A stretch of DNA of 64,000 nt from Chengkuizengella sediminis (GCF_010078385.1 NZ_SIJC01000004.1:372001-436000), one strand, 5' to 3'. Shown: positions 16,145 to 25,208, numbered from the stretch's first letter. The notes: generated by a model not told the origin, from the letters alone. A program made the numbers and translations.

Positions 16145-18205
16145 TCAGCTATCTTCACATACCCCAGGTCGATTACTCGTTTGACAAATATTTTCGTCAA
16201 TGACATTATTCATACCGTTATCCTCAATATCCGGATTATTTCCTTTTAAACAGTTAGAACGAACAGCATTACCTTGGCTATTCATAAATAACAAAATCCC
16301 TGCTTCTGTTTGATTTATTATGGTATTGTTGTCAATGATGTTGAGCACATCACCCCCACTAGTAAGTACACCAACCCCAGCATTCTTCTTTAAGGTATTG
16401 TTTATGATTCTATTAGAAAACACAGCAAATATACCCCTAGTCTCATTATTATTTATCATATTTCCCCAAATTAAATTATTATCTTCTGTTCTTATTCCTT
16501 CCTCTAGATTACCAAATGCTTTATTCCAAAGAATTAAATTACTATCAACTGTAAAAAAACCATCAGCAAATCGACTATTCAATGCACAATTACCAATAAT
16601 AAATCCATTATTATCGAAATCCATTCCATCATTATTATTTTCTTCACAGAAATTATTTAGTGCTAGATTAAAATCACCTCTAAAACGCATGCCATTACCA
16701 CCATTTTTATTAGATTTACTACTAATGACATAATTGTTATTCCCGTTAGTAACAGTTCCATCGCCTGTATTCCCACAAGAATTGCAATTTATAACCAAAT
16801 TCCTTTCGGAACCAAAGTCGATTTCAATCCCAGCACCTTGATTTTCAAGTACATTAACACATGAAAGTATATTATCATCTGCATCAATCAGAATTCCACG
16901 ATTCTCGAAGTTTTGGACAGTAAGATTTTCGATTGTGATAAATGATGCCTCTATGTCAATTCCAGTTTCACCAGGTAAATCCATCCCATCAATAATTGTT
17001 TTACCTATACCCGCACCAATGATTCGAATTTTATCTCGATTTCCACCTAAGTTATTAATTGTCAGTGCCTCATTAAAGGTTCCTTTTCCTACTCTAATTG
17101 TAAAACCTTCACTAGGAACATTGTCAATCGCAGTTTGAATACTCTGACCCTCTTTTACGAAGATCTCGTTATCCTCATTACATAAACCAGGAGGATCACT
17201 TGTTGTACAGCGGTTAGCATCAAATAAAGTTCCCATCCCTTCATTAGCTATATCTGGTGTATTACCAGCTAGTTTGTTGGATCGGATGACGTTATTGTTA
17301 GAATTAGGGTTAATTTGTATGCCTTGATTCACATTATTTTTGATACAGTTATTATCGATCAAGTTGTCATTGATACACTCTACAATTTCAATCCCTATAT
17401 TTCCACTGTTAATGATCGTATTATTTATGACTCTATGTTGTGCTCCACCTCTAAGTCCTATCCCCATGTCACCATTACATCTTATATCATTTGCCCAATA
17501 TAAATTCATAACACTGCGGTTTTCTATCCCATCGTTTTTATTCTTAAATATTTTATTTGCAAAAACAAAATCATTCTCATTGTTCTGTATTCCAGAAAGA
17601 TTATTTAAAATCAAATTATTAATAATTAAATTATTTGCTGCTCGTGTTGTTATACCCTCCTCTAAGTTTCCTTTAATGGTGTTTTTTAAAACCAAGTTAT
17701 TATCCCCAAATATACGTATCCCTTCAATTAGATTACTTGAAACACAGTTAGACACTACATAATTACTAATCGATCCATCAATGATCAAGATACCATTACA
17801 TGTGTTTCCATTTATTACTGATGACATGATCATATTTCTAGATCCATTTGAATCAATGGAAACACCTTCCTCCCCATTTTTTGCTACCTCAACTTTATGA
17901 ATGATGTTTTCATTTGATTCAATCTGAATACCAGTTCCGCTGAAGCATTTAACAGATAGATTTTCAATCGTGACTAAACTAGAGTCCAAAATATTTATAC
18001 CGATAGAACCATCTGGAAGACCTGTTCCATCAATGATCGTTTTCCCAATCCCTGCCCCTACAATTCGTATTTGGTTTAAATTTGCTCCACTTATGACTAT
18101 TGATTCATTACAAGTGATGGCAGCAACTCTAATAGTGTCACCTTGAGAAGCCATTACTAAAGCAGCATTAATGGTAGGTTCATCTTCAGGTACGTTGATT
18201 ACCAT
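16145..18205 (-). CDS. NosD-like right-handed parallel beta-helix protein, copy 1
   Basis: A 686-residue protein made almost wholly of short beta-helix rungs rich in Asn, Ile and Gly (recurrent patterns such as NNLIxNN and GIxxxxxxNxI). It has two homologous halves: about 1-340, starting VINVPEDEPTINAAL, and about 345-686, starting IFVKEGQSIQTAI. Each half opens with a pectate-lyase-like set-up (GxxxKTIIDG, then SLVTIENLSV) and ends with CLKGNNPDI- or KLAGNTPDI-like turns. No signal peptide is seen. It lacks the Cu-centre context of nitrous-oxide NosD, so that name marks only the fold. The SD AAGGAG and a sporulation-type promoter lie upstream. Possible roles are a spore or exosporium surface protein or a carbohydrate-binding structural protein. 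Confidence 0.75.
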   Translation of the reverse strand: MVINVPEDEPTINAALVMASQGDTIRVAAITCNESIVISGANLNQIRIVGAGIGKTIIDGTGLPDGSIGINILDSSLVTIENLSVKCFSGTGIQIESNENIIHKVEVAKNGEEGVSIDSNGSRNMIMSSVINGNTCNGILIIDGSISNYVVSNCVSSNLIEGIRIFGDNNLVLKNTIKGNLEEGITTRAANNLIINNLILNNLSGIQNNENDFVFANKIFKNKNDGIENRSVMNLYWANDIRCNGDMGIGLRGGAQHRVINNTIINSGNIGIEIVECINDNLIDNNCIKNNVNQGIQINPNSNNNVIRSNKLAGNTPDIANEGMGTLFDANRCTTSDPPGLCNEDNEIFVKEGQSIQTAIDNVPSEGFTIRVGKGTFNEALTINNLGGNRDKIRIIGAGIGKTIIDGMDLPGETGIDIEASFITIENLTVQNFENRGILIDADDNILSCVNVLENQGAGIEIDFGSERNLVINCNSCGNTGDGTVTNGNNNYVISSKSNKNGGNGMRFRGDFNLALNNFCEENNNDGMDFDNNGFIIGNCALNSRFADGFFTVDSNLILWNKAFGNLEEGIRTEDNNLIWGNMINNNETRGIFAVFSNRIINNTLKKNAGVGVLTSGGDVLNIIDNNTIINQTEAGILLFMNSQGNAVRSNCLKGNNPDIEDNGMNNVIDENICQTSNRPGVCEDS

Positions 18206-18240
18206 AAGTAATACACTCCTTTCCCATTTTCTTGATACTC

Positions 18241-18288
18241 CATTGTATTCAGGGAGTACTCAAATGGATTGGACGGGAGTGTAGTTTT
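18241..18288 (-). promoter_or_regulatory. duplicated sporulation-type promoter of beta-helix gene 1
   Basis: ATCC (18269-18266), a 16-nt spacer, and AATACAATG (18249-18241) resemble a mother-cell sigma-K/E promoter (AC-N16-CATAnnnTA; sigma-E -10 CATACAAT). Just upstream is the block 18271-18288, found identically before copy 2. The predicted start gives a 5' leader of roughly 30 nt ending in AAGGAG. Confidence 0.5.
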
Positions 18289-18373
18289 TTAATATCCATT
18301 CCAAAAAGATTCCACAAAAATATATGATTAAAATCTATTCTCAAATCCTTTATTATGTAATCATTTTTTCCAT

Positions 18374-18414
18374 AAAAAAGAGAAGTTCCCTAATCAAAAT
18401 TGACTTGAGTCTTT
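18374..18414 (-). terminator. terminator behind beta-helix gene 2
   Basis: On the minus strand GACTC, TCAATTTTGATT and GGGA..CTTC form an imperfect hairpin followed by TCTTTTTT. A near-copy is found at 20641-20680, which pairs better, so this block belongs to the duplicated unit. Confidence 0.55.
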
Positions 18415-18446
18415 CACTTCAGCAAACTTACTTACTTATTTTATAA

Positions 18447-20522
18447 TCAGTTATCTTCACATACGCCAGCTCGATTACTCGTTTGACAAACATTTTCGTC
18501 AATGACGTTGTCAATTCCGTTATCTTGAATGTCGGGATTATTTCCTGTTAGACAGTTTGAGCGGACTGCATTATCATTAGAATCTAATAAAATACCTGCT
18601 AAGTTATTTTTAATGACTTTGTTATTGTCCACAATATTTGGACTTATATTTGGAAACACGTTAATCCCTTGTTGTTGATTATTTCTCACTATATTATGGA
18701 CGATTCTATTTTCATTATCATCAACGTCAATTCCATTGTCTACATTATTAACACACACATTGCCCCAAACTAAGCAGTTATTATTCACTTCAATTCCATC
18801 ATCCATATTTCCACAAGATTTATTCCAAAGAACTAAACAAGCATTACTTTCAATATCAATGCCGTCTAAAGTAGTTTGATTCATGGCACTATTGCAAATG
18901 ATAAAATTCTGATTTCCTATAGTAGTTGTTTCTATACCAGCTCCAATATTTCCATCACAGGAATTTTGAAATACTAAATTAAACTCTCCTGCTAAACATA
19001 TACCTTGACCACCATTCCCTTTAAATTGATTGCAAACGATATAATTGTTGTTTCCATTGACATCAATTCCATCAGATTCATCTCCAATATTTCTGCTCGA
19101 TTCACAATGAATGATTAAATTTCGTTCTCCACCCCCTTCAATTAAAATGCCATCTTCCTCATTATCAACTGTATTAACACAATGAATTATATTGTCACAT
19201 GTACTCATTCGAATTCCTTGGTTATCAAACTTTTGAACTGTAAGATTTTCAATTGTGACAAAAGAAGATTCAATATCAATTCCGATTGAACCCACCGTCT
19301 CACTTCCATCTATAATCGTTTTACCTCTACCTGCACCGATGATTCGAATTCGGTCTCTCACTTGCCCAATGTTATTAATTGTGAGTGCTTCTTTGAAGGT
19401 TCCCTTCCCCACTCGAATAGTAAATCCAGCAACTGGGATATTATCGATGGCATCTTGAATTTTTTCAAAATCACCAGGAACATTAAACACGTTGTTAATC
19501 TGGCATAAATCAGGTGGAATACTTGACGTACAATTGTTGTTATCGAACAAAGTGTTCATCCCTTCATTATCTAAGTCAGGAGTATTTCCAGCTAATGTAT
19601 TAGATCGAATTACATTATCATTAGAATTTGGATTAATCAGTATTCCTTGATTTGTATTATCTTTAATACAATTATTATCAATTAAGTTATCATTGGTATT
19701 GGTATTAATTTCAATCCCCAAATTTCCATTGTTAATGATCGTATTTTTTACAACTCTATGTTGATTCCCACTTCTAAGGAATATCCCCATATCACCATTA
19801 CATCTCACATCATTTGCCCAATATAAATTTATAAAACCACGAACTAATATTCCATCTCTTTTATTTTTAAATATCTTGTTGGAAAAAACAAAATCATTGT
19901 CAGTATTTGATACTCCATCATCGTTTTTCATAACTGTATTATTAATTATAAAATTATTTGAGGATCGCAATGATATTCCATCCCCAAAATTATCTTTTAT
20001 GAAATTTTTAAAAACTAAGGTATTACTCCCTGATGAACGTACCCCGTCTCTTTGATTGTTCAAGAAACAATTAGACACTACATAATTGTTTATCGAGCCT
20101 TCTATACTAACACCGTCTAATGTATTACCAATTATTTCTGATGACATGATCATATTTCGAGATCCATTTGAATTAATGAAAACACCCTGCTCCCCATTCT
20201 TAGATACCTCAACTTTATGAATAATGTTATCTCCCGTTACAATTTGAATACCAACACTGCTAAAATGTCTAACAGATAGATTTTCAATCGTTACTAAACT
20301 AGAGTCCAAAATATGAATTCCAATAGAGCCACCTGGAAGACCTGTTCCATCAATGATCGTTTTCTCCATTCCTGCCCCTACAATTCGTATTCGATTTAAA
20401 TTAGCACCTATCACTATAGATTCATTACATGTGATAGCAGATACTCTAATAGTATCACCTTCAGCGGCTGCTCCTAAGGCAGCGTTAATGGTAGGTTCAT
20501 CTTCAGGTACGTTGATTACCAT
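18447..20522 (-). CDS. NosD-like right-handed parallel beta-helix protein, copy 2
   Basis: A 691-residue paralogue of the next gene downstream (16145-18205), collinear throughout and nearly identical at the N-terminus (VINVPEDEPTINAAL, then GDTIRV) and C-terminus (ending QTSNRAGVCEDN). It also has two homologous halves, the second starting near FNVPGDFEKIQDAI. A TTG codon at 20528 is in frame, but the ATG at 20522 agrees with copy 1. The middle rungs have diverged more than the ends, as expected for an old tandem duplication under structural constraint. No signal peptide, membrane helix or catalytic motif is seen. Expression probably comes from the sporulation-type promoter at 20559-20587. 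Confidence 0.75.
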   Translation of the reverse strand: MVINVPEDEPTINAALGAAAEGDTIRVSAITCNESIVIGANLNRIRIVGAGMEKTIIDGTGLPGGSIGIHILDSSLVTIENLSVRHFSSVGIQIVTGDNIIHKVEVSKNGEQGVFINSNGSRNMIMSSEIIGNTLDGVSIEGSINNYVVSNCFLNNQRDGVRSSGSNTLVFKNFIKDNFGDGISLRSSNNFIINNTVMKNDDGVSNTDNDFVFSNKIFKNKRDGILVRGFINLYWANDVRCNGDMGIFLRSGNQHRVVKNTIINNGNLGIEINTNTNDNLIDNNCIKDNTNQGILINPNSNDNVIRSNTLAGNTPDLDNEGMNTLFDNNNCTSSIPPDLCQINNVFNVPGDFEKIQDAIDNIPVAGFTIRVGKGTFKEALTINNIGQVRDRIRIIGAGRGKTIIDGSETVGSIGIDIESSFVTIENLTVQKFDNQGIRMSTCDNIIHCVNTVDNEEDGILIEGGGERNLIIHCESSRNIGDESDGIDVNGNNNYIVCNQFKGNGGQGICLAGEFNLVFQNSCDGNIGAGIETTTIGNQNFIICNSAMNQTTLDGIDIESNACLVLWNKSCGNMDDGIEVNNNCLVWGNVCVNNVDNGIDVDDNENRIVHNIVRNNQQQGINVFPNISPNIVDNNKVIKNNLAGILLDSNDNAVRSNCLTGNNPDIQDNGIDNVIDENVCQTSNRAGVCEDN

Positions 20523-20558
20523 AAGCAATACACACTCCTTTTTAATGTTCTAATGATT

Positions 20559-20606
20559 TATTGTATTCAAAAAACAATCAAAAGGTATGGACGGGAGTGT
20601 AGTTTT
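20559..20606 (-). promoter_or_regulatory. duplicated sporulation-type promoter of beta-helix gene 2
   Basis: TACC (20587-20584), a 16-nt spacer, and AATACAATA (20567-20559) fit the sigma-K pattern slightly better than the copy 1 promoter. The upstream block 20589-20606 (on the plus strand GGACGGGAGTGTAGTTTT) is identical to 18271-18288. Confidence 0.55.
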
Positions 20607-20640
20607 ATAATTAAAAAGTTTTACAGATCATTTACCATAT

Positions 20641-20680
20641 AAAAAGAGAAGCTCCCGAATCAAAATTGATTAGAGTCTTC
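20641..20680 (-). terminator. terminator ahead of beta-helix gene 2
   Basis: On the minus strand GAAG, CTC and AATCAA pair with TTGATT, GAG and CTTC, followed by TCTTTTT. It is a near-copy of the block at 18374-18414, although the sequence in front of it here is a decayed transporter fragment rather than a beta-helix gene. Confidence 0.65.
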
Positions 20681-20795
20681 CCTCGTGTTTACACTTATTG
20701 TCTCACGTTTAAAGTTTATATGTTCTTCTTATAACGTTCGTTTTTTTATAAATACTTTCTGAAGTCATTTTATCCCCAGTTCTCTAACTTTGTAG

Positions 20796-21098
20796 TTAAT
20801 CTTCATTAAAATCCATTTGCTTAGCCAACAATACCGCTCGACTATCAAATAAAAAGATAACAAAGTTCACTCCTGTAATATATAAAATGAGAATAATCAG
20901 GGTTCGATTTGAATGTATATACTGAATGCCCTCTTTGAAATCTCGTGAAAAATCTTTCATCTTTGCTGAAAGTTTCTTTTGATCAGTCTTTTTAAAACTA
21001 TTAGAAAGATATTTTTCGTATTTATTTAGAGGGATGGTAAAAAGAATGAGTGCTGAAATGAAAAAAGGAATTCCGTCTTTTTGGAAAATCCCAAACAA
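20796..21098 (-). pseudogene. fragment of an MFS transporter
   Basis: About 100 residues that look like the middle of an MFS drug/macrolide exporter: a helix with FFISALILFTIPL, a charged central loop (FSRDFKEGIQYI, the typical post-helix-6 segment), and the start of the next helix (ILILYITGVNFVIF) with FDSRAVLLAKQ. Both the first half of the transporter and the last five or so helices are missing, and no ribosome binding site precedes the ATG. This is a remnant next to the duplicated beta-helix genes. Confidence 0.7.
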
Positions 21099-21100
21099 AT

Positions 21101-21143
21101 AGAATCAAACTGAAGTTTTACAACTAACCCTCAGTTTGATTCT
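21101..21143. terminator. 13-bp perfect hairpin behind the VOC gene
   Basis: AGAATCAAACTGA (21101-21113) pairs with TCAGTTTGATTCT (21131-21143). It lies directly after the VOC/QueA-like/SDR operon and probably ends it, though the U-tail is interrupted. Confidence 0.65.
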
Positions 21144-21157
21144 AACGAATCTTTTTT

Positions 21158-21526
21158 CTAACATTGAATAAATTCAATTATTTCACCATCATACCCTTTC
21201 ACAAATATTGTCCTCCACCCATTTTCTAATTTGAAGGGACCTTCTGTAATTTTTAACTTTTTCTCTGTAATCCAATCCAAAACCTCGTTCCAATTTTCCA
21301 CCTCAAATGCTATATGCATCTGCTTATCATCATTTGATTTACTACATATATCTTCAACTTCATAAAGCTCTAAACGAAAATGCCCACTTACTAAAAACAT
21401 CATTTCCTCGCCTTGAAAATCTAGTGACTGCTCTATTATAAAACCTAGAGATTCGTAAAATTCAATGGAACGACTTAAGTCACTCACTTCGATCGCAACA
21501 TGATGAATGCTTTTAATATTGTTCAT
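21158..21526 (-). CDS. VOC-superfamily (glyoxalase-like) protein
   Basis: A 122-residue single-domain vicinal-oxygen-chelate protein: two beta-alpha-beta-beta-beta modules, beginning IHHVAIEVSDLSRSIEFYE with a metal-ligand candidate His near residue 8 and ending DGEIIEFIQC with a candidate Glu. Members include dioxygenases, glyoxalases and drug-binding proteins; the substrate cannot be inferred. It overlaps the QueA-like gene by 4 nt and is the third gene of that operon. Confidence 0.82.
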   Translation of the reverse strand: MNNIKSIHHVAIEVSDLSRSIEFYESLGFIIEQSLDFQGEEMMFLVSGHFRLELYEVEDICSKSNDDKQMHIAFEVENWNEVLDWITEKKLKITEGPFKLENGWRTIFVKGYDGEIIEFIQC

Positions 21527-22563
21527 AGAATTAAATTCATATCACCAAATTCATGCCACAAGTAGGACTCGTTAATGGCTTGATGATATGCCTCCATTAG
21601 ATCTTTCTCATCGATAAATGCAGACAATAGCTGTAAATGACTCGCTTCTGGTTCATGTAATCCTGTAATTAATCCATCAACGACTTTGAGTGGGTAGTTC
21701 TTCGTAATGTATAAATTCGTCCAGCCTGCTTTCCCAATTAATTTACCCTTTTCATTCACGGCTGTTTCAAGTGCTCTAACTACAGTAGTGCCAACAGCGA
21801 TGATTCTTCCACCGTTATCTTTTGCCTTTTGGATTAATTCAACTGTTTCTTCTGGGATTTGATAACTTTCCGTATTTTCAGATGGTTCTTGATGATATTT
21901 ATCATCCAACAAATAACTTAACCCTGTATGAAGCTGTAAAAAGGTTACTTTAACTCCTTTACGCTGTAATTTCAACAAGAGCTCCCAGCTAAAAGCACGG
22001 CCAGCAGAAGGCATTTCAACAGAACCTGGCACTGAAGCATACACCGTTTGGTAATAATCCAAACCCCACTCCCCTTGAATGTATTCATAACGAACAGGAT
22101 CTCCTAAGCTATAGATTTCGTTATATAGCTGTGCATTTGACAATGAAAACTTTAATATATAAAAAGGTTCTCTCATAGCATTAATGATAATTGTTGCAGA
22201 TAACTTTGAAGAAAAAATCAATTGATCCCCTTCTTTTACATTTTCAGAAACAACTAATGCTTCCCAACGATCTTCCGATTTTCTATGTGCTAATCGAATT
22301 TCTACTTTAGGATCGATCAGTTTGTTCCCTCTCAGCTGTTTTGCAGTTAGTATAGCGGGAACAGTTCTACTATTGTTTAAAACTAGTACATCTCCCTTTT
22401 TCAAATATTGATCTAGATGATAAAACGTGGAATGCTCTACTTCTCCATTTTTCTTATTTAATACCATCATGCGTACAAAATCTCTACGAATCCCTCTCCG
22501 TTCAGGAGGTTTAGCTGCATTCAACTGTTCAGGAATTTCAAATTTCATCGCTACTGCATTCAT
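21523..22563 (-). CDS. divergent QueA-family protein (SAM:tRNA ribosyltransferase-isomerase-like)
   Basis: A 346-residue protein with the QueA fold order: RRDFVRMMVLN, GDVLVLNNSRTVPA near 76-89, YQTVYA near 170, and GTTVVRALE near 256-264. True QueA has PTAGLHFT and LHVGLGTF; here these read PSAGRAFSW and LHTGLSYLL, so the active site is altered. The queuosine partners (tgt, queC, queF) are not nearby; instead it lies between SDR and VOC genes with ATGA overlaps. It is most likely a QueA paralogue with another SAM-dependent or carbohydrate-transferring role. Assignment to the superfamily is firm; the function is not. Confidence 0.75.
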   Translation of the reverse strand: MNAVAMKFEIPEQLNAAKPPERRGIRRDFVRMMVLNKKNGEVEHSTFYHLDQYLKKGDVLVLNNSRTVPAILTAKQLRGNKLIDPKVEIRLAHRKSEDRWEALVVSENVKEGDQLIFSSKLSATIIINAMREPFYILKFSLSNAQLYNEIYSLGDPVRYEYIQGEWGLDYYQTVYASVPGSVEMPSAGRAFSWELLLKLQRKGVKVTFLQLHTGLSYLLDDKYHQEPSENTESYQIPEETVELIQKAKDNGGRIIAVGTTVVRALETAVNEKGKLIGKAGWTNLYITKNYPLKVVDGLITGLHEPEASHLQLLSAFIDEKDLMEAYHQAINESYLWHEFGDMNLIL

Positions 22564-23288
22564 AATGGTTCACCTTCTCTCACAAATTCTTGTGCACTGA
22601 ACCTTTTCCCATTGATTTGATTGGATTCATCTGAAGCTAGATAAATAAATACATCCGTAAGATCATTTGGATCTGCTAATTCATAATCCGTATCTGGTAC
22701 TGCTAAAGCGTGCATCTCTGTATCCATCTCTCCAGGATCAACCATATTCACTCGAACCCCAGTACCGTCGACCTCATCAGCCCAAGTTTCTGTTAATCCT
22801 TCAATCGCAAACTTGGAAATTCCATAAGCTCCCCATCCAGCATAACCTACATTACCCGCTTCAGAAGTAACATTAATGATGGACCCTTGCTTTCTTTGCA
22901 GCATATCAGCGATGACTCTTCGTGTAACTAAAAACGGACCCACTGTATTTACTTTTAATACCTCTTCAAAATCTTCTTCAGGATAATCTAACAAATATGG
23001 CATTGGACTCGGACCAAGAATGGAAGCATTATTAATGAGTACATCAATATGTCCAAACACATCCTCTGTTAATGCTACAAAACGTTCAACATCTCTGGAA
23101 TTAGAAGCATCTGCCTTAACCGCTAACACTTGGATATTAAACTGCTTTAGTTCATTGTGGATCACATCCAATGCTTCCTGCCCTCTAGCGCAAATCGCTA
23201 AATCAGCACCTTGTTTGGCAAATGCCAGGGCTAAAGCTTTACCTAGACCTTTTGATGCTCCTGTTATCATAACTACTTTATTTTTCAT
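22560..23288 (-). CDS. short-chain dehydrogenase/reductase
   Basis: Classical SDR with the cofactor-binding TGASKGLG motif (about 8-15), NNASILG, the catalytic Ser in INVTSEAG and the YxxxK pair in YGISK. The length of 242 residues is typical. The frame begins at a GTG (23297) that overlaps the ribosome binding site; the ATG at 23288, with AAGGAGAG about 10 nt before it, is chosen. NADP preference is suggested by the arginine after the second strand (CARGQ). It is the first gene of the three-gene operon with the QueA-like and VOC proteins. The substrate is unknown. Confidence 0.88.
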   Translation of the reverse strand: MKNKVVMITGASKGLGKALALAFAKQGADLAICARGQEALDVIHNELKQFNIQVLAVKADASNSRDVERFVALTEDVFGHIDVLINNASILGPSPMPYLLDYPEEDFEEVLKVNTVGPFLVTRRVIADMLQRKQGSIINVTSEAGNVGYAGWGAYGISKFAIEGLTETWADEVDGTGVRVNMVDPGEMDTEMHALAVPDTDYELADPNDLTDVFIYLASDESNQINGKRFSAQEFVREGEPL

Positions 23289-23441
23289 TTCAAACACTCT
23301 CCTTTGTTTTTCTATACTTTAAGTTTACTTTCATTTATAAAAATAAACGTCGGGAAGAGGTTTGAGCTAGCTCTACTCATTTGGACTAAATAGGTTCTAC
23401 AACTAAAGTCGGAGAAATGTGTTCTGCTTTGCATTTCATAC

Positions 23442-23472
23442 AAAAAACCAAGGAACTTCACTAGTTCCTTGG
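23442..23472 (-). terminator. terminator of the VOC gene at 23512
   Basis: On the minus strand CCAAGGAAC (23472-23464) pairs with GTTCCTTGG (23456-23448) over 9 bp, followed by TTTTTT. Confidence 0.9.
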
Positions 23473-23511
23473 TCAAAGGTCATATTATACCCTTTATTAA
23501 ATTCTAATAAT

Positions 23512-23874
23512 TTAACCCTTCAATACAAATTCATTTCCATCTTCATCCTTAAACTGTGCGAACGTACCCCATTCCATCTTCTTAGGCTCACCCACAAATG
23601 AGACACCATTCGCTTTTAACGTTTCATAAGTTTCATCAATATTCTCACATTCAAATACGATCGAAGGTTTCTTATCATTCCAATCCTGCATCATGGTTTT
23701 AGGATAAATAACTAGGTGAGACTCGGCTCCTTTAGGTCTTACTTCTAACCAGAATGCATTTGGTCCCATTGGAAATTCAGCAGCAACTTCAAATCCTACC
23801 TTTTCAGTCCAAAATTGTTTTGCTTTTTGTTGATCATCTACGTAAACAGCTACGGTTGCAATACGATTAATCAT
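23512..23874 (-). CDS. VOC-superfamily protein (bleomycin-resistance/extradiol-like)
   Basis: About 120 residues, a single VOC domain starting MINRIATVAVYVDDQQKAKQFW and ending FAQFKDEDGNEFVLKG. Longer starts exist (GTG at 23892 and ATG at 23883), but these overlap the GGAGG site; the ATG at 23874 is 11 nt from it and gives the usual family N-terminus. It is monocistronic with its own terminator. Substrate unknown. Confidence 0.82.
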   Translation of the reverse strand: MINRIATVAVYVDDQQKAKQFWTEKVGFEVAAEFPMGPNAFWLEVRPKGAESHLVIYPKTMMQDWNDKKPSIVFECENIDETYETLKANGVSFVGEPKKMEWGTFAQFKDEDGNEFVLKG

Positions 23875-23971
23875 TTTCTTCATTTCCTCCACTTCAAACT
23901 TTTACAAATATATTATCATATTTATATAAAACCAGCTTGTAAAAAATCGACATCTTTATTATCTTCTATTT

Positions 23972-25105
23972 TTATTTAATAAAACCTAAATTCAGTAACT
24001 TTCCAATATTACGAGCTTTTTCAAATAAATGCGGTTTAGTGTGCTTCATGGCTAGTTCTAATGTTATAGGTCCAGGTGCAATGGAAAAACAACTATTAAA
24101 AAATTCATATAACTTCTCATAATCTTCACCTAGTGCGCCTGAAATGAGTATAATATCAACCTGATATTCTTTTGCTAATTTTGCAATTTGTATCGGAACT
24201 TTTCCGTAAAGTGTCTGATAATCACTTTGTCCTTCTCCTGTTATGACCAGATCTGCATCCTTTATTTTCTCCCTTAACCCAGTAGCGTCAATACAAGTTT
24301 TTGCACCTGAGAACATTTGACCTTCTAATGCGAGAAAAGCAAAACCTAAACCACCAGCTGCGCCTGCTCCAGGTTTATTTTGAAATGAATCATGTAAATG
24401 TAGTTCAATTAATGATGCATATTTACTTAAAGCTGTATCTAACACCTTTACTTGTTGCTTTGTTGCACCTTTTTGTGCCCCATATACAACCGTTGCACCG
24501 TGTTCACCGCATAGCGGGTTTTCTACATCGCTAGCAATTTTAATCTCACATTCTTTTAATCGTGGATCAAGTGTAGAAAAATCTACTTCATAAATCTCTT
24601 TTAATGAAGATGCTTTAGACTCTACTCTTTCTCCTCTGTGATCCAAAAATGTAACCCCTAAAGCAGATAGCAAACCTAATCCACCGTCGTTAGTAGCGCT
24701 GCCGCCAAGTCCAATGATAAAGTGACGAAAACCTTGAGCCATAACATGAAGCATGACCTCTCCGATCCCAACTGTTGTAGTCAACATTGGATTTCTTTGT
24801 GTTTTTGAAAGCATAGGGATTCCAACGATTTTAGCGATTTCTATCACAACTGTTTTATTATCTCCTAGTATTCCATAACAAGTAGTAATAGCTTCTCCCA
24901 TTACTCCCGTTACTTCAACAAACTTCAGCTGACCGTTCGTAGTAGAAATCAATGTATCTAGTGTTCCTTCACCTCCATCAGCCATTGGAATAATTTCAAA
25001 TTCTACACCTTTCATGGATGAGGCAAGACCTTCTTTTATTGTTGTCCCTACATCAAATGCTGATAAACTTCCTTTATACGAATCCGGAACGATAACAATT
25101 TTCAT
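23972..25105 (-). CDS. glycerate kinase
   Basis: A 377-residue GarK/GlxK-type kinase that phosphorylates D-glycerate. The start MKIVIVPDSYKGSLSAF is diagnostic, with later GLGGSATNDGGLG, GAGAAGGLGFA and ITGEGQSDYQT blocks. Length is as in the family. No glyoxylate or glycerate pathway gene lies next to it, so it is a stand-alone kinase feeding lower glycolysis. Confidence 0.94.
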   Translation of the reverse strand: MKIVIVPDSYKGSLSAFDVGTTIKEGLASSMKGVEFEIIPMADGGEGTLDTLISTTNGQLKFVEVTGVMGEAITTCYGILGDNKTVVIEIAKIVGIPMLSKTQRNPMLTTTVGIGEVMLHVMAQGFRHFIIGLGGSATNDGGLGLLSALGVTFLDHRGERVESKASSLKEIYEVDFSTLDPRLKECEIKIASDVENPLCGEHGATVVYGAQKGATKQQVKVLDTALSKYASLIELHLHDSFQNKPGAGAAGGLGFAFLALEGQMFSGAKTCIDATGLREKIKDADLVITGEGQSDYQTLYGKVPIQIAKLAKEYQVDIILISGALGEDYEKLYEFFNSCFSIAPGPITLELAMKHTKPHLFEKARNIGKLLNLGFIK

Positions 25106-25146
25106 TATGCCCCCCCTTTTTAAACAATTTTATAATTTAGAGTATT

Positions 25147-25183
25147 AAAAAAGAAGGGGAAATTAAATTTAATCTCCACCTTC
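25147..25183 (-). terminator. terminator of the M29 aminopeptidase gene
   Basis: On the minus strand GAAGG, GGA and ATTAAATTTAAT-type sequence pair back with TCC and CTTC, followed by six T residues. Confidence 0.8.
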
Positions 25184-25208
25184 TCATTCATTTTAAATGA
25201 TAATTCTC

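Noticed and set aside
16145-20522. NosD of nitrous oxide reductase
   Set aside because: No NosZ/NosF/NosY genes nearby and no signal peptide; only the beta-helix fold is shared.
16145-20522. CRISPR-like repeats
   Set aside because: The recurrent AAT-rich units are coding beta-helix rungs with variable length, without constant repeats or spacers.
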